A stretch of 64,000 nucleotides of DNA from Frateuria_A sp051900535 (GTDB lineage: Bacteria; Pseudomonadota; Gammaproteobacteria; Xanthomonadales; Rhodanobacteraceae). Below, piece after piece: positions 59,037 through 64,000 of this stretch. The stretch lies in assembly GCF_051900535.1 (NCBI RefSeq), contig NZ_JBHZGI010000001.1, positions 124,001-188,000 on the forward strand, written 5' to 3'. The number at the start of each line of letters is the position of its first letter. Positions within the stretch are counted from its first letter, which is position 1. A program made the position numbers and the translations under genes. Below the pieces are notes generated by a model. That model was given only the letters and a program-made list of their open reading frames with translations. It searched no databases and was not told where the DNA came from.

Positions 59037-59840
59037 TCAGTGCTTGAGCAACACCGGCAGGCGACTGCGCGCCAGCACCGCGCTCGTGGTGGAACCGAGC
59101 GGACGCTCGCCCGGGCGGCGGCGCCCGCTGGCGCCCATGACGATCAGGTCGGCCCGCGTGTCGCTGGCGTAGGCAAGCACCTGGTCGCTGGCGTCCTCGT
59201 CGGTGCCGGCCACGGTTTCGATCGCGGCGACAGGGACGCCATGCGCGCGCAGGTGCGCCAGCGCGTCCGGCATGCCGCCGCCGTCGTGGACGGCACCCTG
59301 TTGCAGCAGGGAGACGACCTTCGCACCGCGCAGCAGGGGCAGTGCGGCGTGCAGGGCACGGCTGGATGCCGCCGACCCGTTCCAGGCCACCATTGCATGC
59401 ATCACCGGGCCGGGGGCGTGGTTGGCCTCGGGCACGACGATGCAGGGGGCACCTGAACGCACGGCCTCGCCGACCAGGCGCTCGTACCGGAATCCAGGCG
59501 ATGCATTGCCCTGCAACACGAGCAGGTCGTGCCAGTCCCCGATCGTCGCCAGGGCATCGGACGCCTGTCCGATCGCAACTTGCCAGCATGTGTCGGTGAC
59601 TCCCAGCTGGCTCGCCCACGCCGCGAAATCACGTCCGGCAAGCATCGCCTGGTGCAGCTCGTCCTGCGCATAGGCGGCCATTTCCGCGGCCAGCTTCGCC
59701 GGTCCGGGCGTTGCGCCGCCGCGAGGTGCGATGAAGAGGCCGGTCAGCGTGGCGCGCATCGAGGCGGCCAGCTGCGCCGCGTAACGCACGCTGCCATGCC
59801 AGGTCCGGTATCCCGGGCTGTGGACCACGATGTCGCGCAC
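59037..59840 (-). CDS. tandem-domain universal stress protein
   Basis: 267 residues from GTG at 59840, with GAGGAG 7 bases upstream. The N-terminal Usp fold starts MRDIVVHSPGYRTWHGSVRY. The second fold shows PVMHAMVAWNGSAASSRALH and ATP motif MGASGRRRPGERPLGSTTSAV (G-x2-G-x9-G-S). It is similar in layout to the USP genes at 55162 and 60037, so they are likely paralogues from local duplication. It is divergent from the USP at 60037, with one FNR-like site facing each way between them. Confidence 0.88.
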   Translation of the reverse strand: MRDIVVHSPGYRTWHGSVRYAAQLAASMRATLTGLFIAPRGGATPGPAKLAAEMAAYAQDELHQAMLAGRDFAAWASQLGVTDTCWQVAIGQASDALATIGDWHDLLVLQGNASPGFRYERLVGEAVRSGAPCIVVPEANHAPGPVMHAMVAWNGSAASSRALHAALPLLRGAKVVSLLQQGAVHDGGGMPDALAHLRAHGVPVAAIETVAGTDEDASDQVLAYASDTRADLIVMGASGRRRPGERPLGSTTSAVLARSRLPVLLKH

Positions 59841-59904
59841 GACAGGCTCCTCGATCGCGGATCCGATCCGCGGACGAAGCGTGATCCAACGCCCGGGCGC
59901 GGAT

Positions 59905-59918
59905 TTGACCTAGGTCAG
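59905..59918 (-). promoter_or_regulatory. weak FNR-like site before the leftward USP gene
   Basis: TTGACCTAGGTCAG matches eight of ten bases of TTGAT-N4-ATCAA and is 65 bases before the GTG at 59840. Confidence 0.4.
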
Positions 59919-59946
59919 CACGGGGCGACTCGAAGGCCATGCGCGC

Positions 59947-59960
59947 AGTTGACCTGCGTC
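59947..59960 (+). promoter_or_regulatory. FNR-like site and -10 before the rightward USP gene
   Basis: TTGACCTGCGTCAC matches seven of ten consensus bases; TAGTGT at 59982-59987 starts 21 bases later, the same spacing and CCTAG context as at 56182. Confidence 0.55.
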
Positions 59961-60036
59961 ACCTCGCGCCGCGGCCGGTGGCCTAGTGTCGCCGCAACCC
60001 CGGCCGCTACCCGCGGCGCACCCCGGAGCCATCGCC

Positions 60037-60864
60037 ATGTACGACATCCTGGTCAACTCGCTCAATTACGAGGACTGGTCCCGCGGCGTCCAGTACGGCA
60101 CGCAGCTGGCGACCCTGATGCAGGCGTCGGTCACCGGCGCGTACATCTACCCCTCGCCGCTCTACGCCACGCCGAGCTTCAGCACGCCGGAGCTGATCGA
60201 GGCGGTGCTGGAAACCGCGCGCACGCTCGAAGCGAGCGCGCTGTCGGCCGAGCGTCCGTTCGTCAGCTGGGCCAGCGGCATGGGCATCGAGCACGCCTCC
60301 TGGGTGGTGGGGCAGGGCAACCTGTCCGACGCGCTGGTGCAGATCGCCTGCTGGCACGACCTGCTGGTGCTCGAGCGCGATCCGACGCGGACCTGGGCAT
60401 CGCCCACCGACCTGGCCGAGCTGATCCTCGCGGTGGGCCTGCCGTGCATCGTAGTGCCACCGCAGCCGGTGCGTGGCGTCGGCTTGTCCCGCGTGGCCAT
60501 CGCATGGAATGGCGCGCCCGAGGCGATCCGCGCCGTGCATTCGGCCTTGCCGCTGCTGCAGCGGGCCGACGAGGTGTTGCTGCTGCGCGGTGCGCCCAAG
60601 GAGGCGTTCCACGACGTCACCTGGAAGCCGCCGTTCGACATCGATGCCTATCTCCAGCGCCATGGCATCCGCGCCCGCTCGCAGGACCTGCTCACCAACG
60701 AGCACGACGCCGGCGAGGCGCTGCTCGAACAGGCCGACCGCTTCCACGCCGATCTGCTGGTGATGGGCGCCTATGGCCGCAGCCGCTTCAGCGAGTGGGC
60801 GCTCGGTGGCGCTACGCGGCATGTGCTGTGGCATGCGCGGTTGCCGGTGCTGTTCCGCCACTGA
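60037..60864 (+). CDS. tandem-domain universal stress protein
   Basis: 275 residues from ATG at 60037. Its N-terminal half (MYDILVNSLNYEDWSRGVQY) keeps HASWVVGQGNLSDALVQIACWHDLLVLERD, closely paralleling the same region of the USPs at 57390 and 59037. The ATP motif is MGAYGRSRFSEWALGGATRHV (G-x2-G-x9-G-G). An alcohol dehydrogenase gene starts 8 bases after the stop, so the two are one transcript. Confidence 0.9.
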   Translation: MYDILVNSLNYEDWSRGVQYGTQLATLMQASVTGAYIYPSPLYATPSFSTPELIEAVLETARTLEASALSAERPFVSWASGMGIEHASWVVGQGNLSDALVQIACWHDLLVLERDPTRTWASPTDLAELILAVGLPCIVVPPQPVRGVGLSRVAIAWNGAPEAIRAVHSALPLLQRADEVLLLRGAPKEAFHDVTWKPPFDIDAYLQRHGIRARSQDLLTNEHDAGEALLEQADRFHADLLVMGAYGRSRFSEWALGGATRHVLWHARLPVLFRH

Positions 60865-60872
60865 GCCTCGCC

Positions 60873-61856
60873 ATGCGTGCGATGGCGCTCGAAACCGTGG
60901 GGCAGCCGCTCGTGATGAGGGAGTTGGCAGACCCCGACCCAGGTCCCGGCGAGGTCCGCTTGCGCGTGGAAGCCTGCGGCGTGTGCCGCACCGATCTGCA
61001 CGTGATCGACGGCGAGCTGCCTGCCGTCGCCACGCCGGTCATACCCGGGCACGAAGTCGTCGGCCTGATCGACCGGCTCGGCGAGGGCGTGCACCGGCTC
61101 GGCCCCGGCCAACGCGTGGGCGTGCCCTGGCTGGGCTCCGCCTGTGGCACCTGCGAGTACTGCCTGGGCGGCCGCGAGAACCTGTGTGATGCGGCAGGCT
61201 TCACCGGCTACACCCGGCCCGGCGGTTTCGCCAGCCATTTGGTCGCGCGCGCCGACTTCTGCATCCCGCTCGCGGAGGCCGCCGATCCGGTCGCGACCGC
61301 GCCGCTGCTGTGCGCGGGGTTGATCGGCTGGCGCGCGCTTTGCCGGACGGGACAGGCGCGCACCCTGGGCATCTACGGTTTCGGCGCGGCCGCCCACCTG
61401 CTGGCCCAGGTCGCGCGACACCAGGGTCGGCGGGTGTACGCGTTCACCCGGAACGGGGACGTGGCAGCGCAAGCCTTCGCCCGCACGCAGGGCGCCGCAT
61501 GGGCGGGCGACGCCGACGCGAACGCGCCGGAGCGGCTGGATGCGGCGATCATCTTCGCCCCTGCCGGCGAGCTGGTGCCCATCGCGCTGAAGGCGGTGCG
61601 CAAGGGCGGCCGGGTGGTGTGCGGCGGCATCCACATGTCCGACATCCCGGCGTTTCCCTACCGGCTGTTGTGGGAGGAACGCGAGCTGGTTTCGGTGGCC
61701 AACCTCACCCGCGCCGACGCCCCTGCATTCTTCGCCGAAGCCGCCAGCGCGGCCGTGCACGCCACGACCAGACGCTACCCGCTCGAAGCGGCGAACAAGG
61801 CGCTCGACGACCTGCGCCACGGCAGGCTCGACGGCGCCGCCGTGCTGGTGCCGTAA
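60873..61856 (+). CDS. zinc-dependent alcohol dehydrogenase (AdhA-like)
   Basis: 327 residues from ATG at 60873. The catalytic zinc site is CGVCRTDLHVIDGEL and PGHEVVGLIDRLG; the structural zinc site is CGTCEYCLGGRENLC. The cofactor loop reads YGFGAAAHLLAQVARHQGRRVYAF rather than GxGGxG, the pattern of the AdhA-type zinc-binding subfamily. It would oxidise or reduce short alcohols and aldehydes with NAD(P). Coupled to a USP gene under an FNR-like site, it may serve redox balancing during fermentation together with phosphoketolase and acetate kinase. Confidence 0.9.
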   Translation: MRAMALETVGQPLVMRELADPDPGPGEVRLRVEACGVCRTDLHVIDGELPAVATPVIPGHEVVGLIDRLGEGVHRLGPGQRVGVPWLGSACGTCEYCLGGRENLCDAAGFTGYTRPGGFASHLVARADFCIPLAEAADPVATAPLLCAGLIGWRALCRTGQARTLGIYGFGAAAHLLAQVARHQGRRVYAFTRNGDVAAQAFARTQGAAWAGDADANAPERLDAAIIFAPAGELVPIALKAVRKGGRVVCGGIHMSDIPAFPYRLLWEERELVSVANLTRADAPAFFAEAASAAVHATTRRYPLEAANKALDDLRHGRLDGAAVLVP

Positions 61857-61964
61857 CCGTCGCAGGCAAGACCGTTACGGACCGTTACACGGGGTTGCGC
61901 GGCCGACGTCGTCCCGTGGCAATGGCTGGCTAACGTGGACCCGTCGCCATCCGGGAAGACCGCC

Positions 61965-62687
61965 ATGAACGCCCTTGCCACCCACATTCCGATGCCCGCC
62001 CCTGTCGCCGTGCAGCAAGGAATGGCTTCGGCCGGGCCGATCGACATCGAACAGCTCTCGCGCCACGTGCAGGTGCTGCGCCGCAAGCTCGCGCCCGGCC
62101 AGCATGTCTACCGGGCGGGGCAACCGTTCCATGCGATCTACCTCGTGCATGCCGGCTTCCTCAAGACCTGCGAGCTGTCCGAGGACGGCCGCGAACGGGT
62201 GACCAGCTTCCGCATGCGCGGCGACCTAGTCGGCGTGGAGTCCATCGGACTTGCGCACTACGCCTGCGACGTGGTGGCGCTGGACGACAGCGAGATCTGG
62301 GAGCTGCCTTACCCGCCTGTGCTGCACGCCTGCCTGCGGATGCCGGAGCTGCAGATCCGGCTGACCGCGGCGCTGGCGGGGGAGATCCGCAACGACCGCG
62401 CGTGGATGCTGGCCCTGGGCACGCTCACCGCCGAGCAGCGCGTGGCCGCGTTCCTGCTGGACATGGCCGAGCGCCACATGCGGCTGGGCTTCAGCCCGCG
62501 CCATTTCCTGCTGCGCATGGGCCGCGCCGACATCGCCAGTTTCCTGGGGATCAAGCACGAGACGGTGACCCGCGCGCTGTCCAGGCTCGACCGGCTGCAG
62601 TGCATCGACGTGCAGCGACGCGAGATCCGGCTGCTCGATACGGACGGCTTGCGCCGCATGGCCGGGCAGGGCGCGACCCTCCACTGA
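61965..62687 (+). CDS. Crp/Fnr-family transcription regulator lacking the Fe-S cysteines
   Basis: 240 residues. The cyclic-nucleotide-like N-terminal domain (AGQPFHAIYLVHAGFLKTCELSEDGRERVTSFRMRGDLVG in overlapping pieces) and the dimer helix are FNR-like. The C-terminal winged helix is RADIASFLGIKHETVTRALSRLDRLQ; its HETVTR recognition helix resembles FNR's VETISR, so TTGAT-N4-ATCAA sites are plausible targets. Cysteines are only at 69, 100, 122 and near the C-terminus; the N-terminal Fe-S cluster cysteines of FNR are missing. It may sense NO through haem, like DNR, or another signal. Six candidate sites lie within 13 kb upstream. Confidence 0.85.
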   Translation: MNALATHIPMPAPVAVQQGMASAGPIDIEQLSRHVQVLRRKLAPGQHVYRAGQPFHAIYLVHAGFLKTCELSEDGRERVTSFRMRGDLVGVESIGLAHYACDVVALDDSEIWELPYPPVLHACLRMPELQIRLTAALAGEIRNDRAWMLALGTLTAEQRVAAFLLDMAERHMRLGFSPRHFLLRMGRADIASFLGIKHETVTRALSRLDRLQCIDVQRREIRLLDTDGLRRMAGQGATLH

Positions 62688-62693
62688 GGGCGG

Positions 62694-64000
62694 TCAGTCG
62701 AAGCGACCTTCCAGCGCCTGCGCCAGCGCCTCGCCCAGTTGCTCCCGGCGGTACGGCTTTCGCAACAGGCCGACGCCGCTCCGCAGCGCCTCGTCGGCAC
62801 CCTCGGTGGAACGCTCGTAGCCGGAGGTCAGCAGTGCCGGCAGTCCCGGGCGCAGCCGGCGGGCCTCGCGCACCAGTTTGAAGCCGTTGGAGCCGTTGCC
62901 CAGCGCCACGTCCGAGAACAGCAGCTGGATGCCTCGGTCGATACGCAGCAACTCCAGCGCCTGCTTCGCGTCCCCGGCCTCCAGGGTGTCGTAGCCGAGC
63001 GCATGGAGGAAACGGACGGCGACCTTGCGCACGTCCGGCTCGTCCTCGACTACCAGCACCCGTGCGTGCCCGGGACTGACGCTGCCGGGGGTGCGGGCCT
63101 CGCCGGCCTCGTCTTCCGCCGGCGCGGTGGGCAGCAGAATCTCCACGCGGGTGCCGCGACCGGGCTGGCTGCCGATGGTCACGCGTCCGCCCGATTGCCT
63201 GACGAAGCCGTAAACCATGCTCAGTCCCAGGCCGCTGCCCTTGCCGGCGTCCTTGGTCGTGAAGAACGGTTCCAGCGCATGGTCGAGCACGTCCTGCGTC
63301 ATGCCGGTGCCGCTGTCCTCGACCAGGAACACGACGTACTTGCCCGGCCGCAGGGCGCCCGCCTCGCCCGGCCCGATCGCGCGCGCGCGGGCGCTGATGC
63401 GCAGTGAACCACCCTCGGGCATGGCGTCGCGCGCATTGATCGCGAGGTTGACCAGCGCCGTCTCCAGTTCGCCCGGGTCGGCATACACGGGCGGAATGTG
63501 GGCAGGACAGTCCAGGGCGACGTGGATGCGCGCGCCCAGCGTGCGCGCCAGCATCTCGCCCAGCTCGTCGAAGATCTGATGCGGCCGCACGCCTCGCGGC
63601 GTCAAGGTGCGGCGGCGCGAGAAGCCCAGCAGCTTGCGGGTCAGGTTGATGCAGCGGTCGACCGCGCGCGAGGCGCCGTCGATCAGTTCGCGCGCATCGG
63701 CCACCTCGCCGTACTCGGCGTCAAGGATCTGCAGGTTGCCCGAGACCACGGTCAGCAGGTTGTTGAAGTCGTGTGCGATCCCGCCGGTGAGCTGGCCCAG
63801 CGCATCCAGCCGATGCGCGTGCGCTAGCTGTTCCTGGCTGCGCCCGCGCAGGACCGCCGCGGCGAGCATGTTGGCGGTCAGTTGCATGAAGCTGAGCTGG
63901 TCGCCGTCCCATTCGCACGGCTCGCGAACGAGCGCGAGCAACGCACCGGTGACTTCGTGACGGTCCAGCAGCGGCACGATCGCCGCGTCGGCGAACCCAT
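62694..64000 (-). CDS. hybrid histidine kinase (GAF, HisKA, HATPase, receiver), 5' end outside the window
   Basis: At least 435 residues of the C-terminal part. A GAF-like sensor remnant (PLLDRHEVTGALLALVREP) runs off the edge. The HisKA box is GGIAHDFNNLLTVVSGNLQIL with the phosphoryl His, then the ATPase motifs NLAINARDAMPEGG, DSGTGM and FFTTKDAGKGSGLGLSMVYG. A C-terminal receiver has VLVVEDEPDVR, phospho-acceptor Asp in LLFSDVALG, and Lys in LLRKPYRREQL. It converges with the Crp/Fnr gene, the stops being 6 bases apart. The signal is unknown without the N-terminus. Confidence 0.9.
   Translation of the reverse strand, partial: GFADAAIVPLLDRHEVTGALLALVREPCEWDGDQLSFMQLTANMLAAAVLRGRSQEQLAHAHRLDALGQLTGGIAHDFNNLLTVVSGNLQILDAEYGEVADARELIDGASRAVDRCINLTRKLLGFSRRRTLTPRGVRPHQIFDELGEMLARTLGARIHVALDCPAHIPPVYADPGELETALVNLAINARDAMPEGGSLRISARARAIGPGEAGALRPGKYVVFLVEDSGTGMTQDVLDHALEPFFTTKDAGKGSGLGLSMVYGFVRQSGGRVTIGSQPGRGTRVEILLPTAPAEDEAGEARTPGSVSPGHARVLVVEDEPDVRKVAVRFLHALGYDTLEAGDAKQALELLRIDRGIQLLFSDVALGNGSNGFKLVREARRLRPGLPALLTSGYERSTEGADEALRSGVGLLRKPYRREQLGEALAQALEGRFD

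Noticed and set aside
61871..61890. Direct repeat ACCGTTACGG/ACCGTTACAC before the Crp/Fnr gene as an operator
   Set aside because: Only two short adjacent copies without dyad symmetry; no family match, so not listed as a site.

Overview
The window is GC-rich chromosomal DNA from a gammaproteobacterium, most likely order Xanthomonadales (Lysobacterales), plausibly family Rhodanobacteraceae. The grounds are a copL-copA-copB copper operon of the Xanthomonas type, the rlmN-pilW-rodZ-yfgM-bamB-der order, a GlgE/TreS/TreYZ block of the xanthomonad kind, and scattered extragenic palindromes with a GCAGGAGCGCACC core. This is inferred from gene content and was not tested by a search. I see no phage, insertion sequence, CRISPR array, rRNA or tRNA. 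No gene-free stretch exceeds 300 bases.

Layout: (1) 1-5000, a small secreted protein, then a leftward fatty-acid beta-oxidation operon (PsrA-like TetR regulator, FadN-type dehydrogenase/hydratase, thiolase) with two regulator palindromes upstream. (2) 5000-18400, housekeeping genes: ndk, rlmN, pilW, rodZ, yfgM, bamB, der, a GNAT, folD, guaB, guaA, tadA and a sirtuin. (3) 18500-36730, an alpha-glucan/trehalose block: DUF3606 protein, GlgE with an extra degenerate catalytic module, a TreS-maltokinase fusion, GlgB, GlgX, TreZ, MalQ, TreY. (4) 36760-41020, an ECF sigma/ChrR light or singlet-oxygen island with lipocalin, TspO and photolyase; three of its transcription units share a TGCATC-N17/18-(C/G)GTA promoter. 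(5) 41220-43400, a small acidic protein, a DapB-like reductase and a methyltransferase. (6) 43580-48811, a copper operon: a copper-binding protein, CopL, CopA, CopB, a cytochrome c fusion and a DUF411 protein. (7) 48980-64000, a low-oxygen or energy-stress region: a TRIC-type membrane protein, two L,D-transpeptidases, acetate kinase, phosphoketolase, five universal stress proteins, a Pat-like acetyltransferase, cytochrome b561, an alcohol dehydrogenase, a Crp/Fnr regulator and a hybrid histidine kinase cut by the window end.

How the genes work together: In block 3, TreS and maltokinase turn trehalose into maltose-1-phosphate, GlgE polymerises it, and GlgB branches the glucan. GlgX and MalQ trim it, and TreY/TreZ return it to trehalose, so the storage-glucan/trehalose cycle is nearly complete. 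In block 7, six TTGAT-N4-ATCAA-like sites sit in front of USP operons, the phosphoketolase-acetate kinase operon, the acetyltransferase operon and one L,D-transpeptidase. This suggests one FNR/DNR-type regulon that joins acetyl-phosphate fermentation, stress proteins and wall remodelling.
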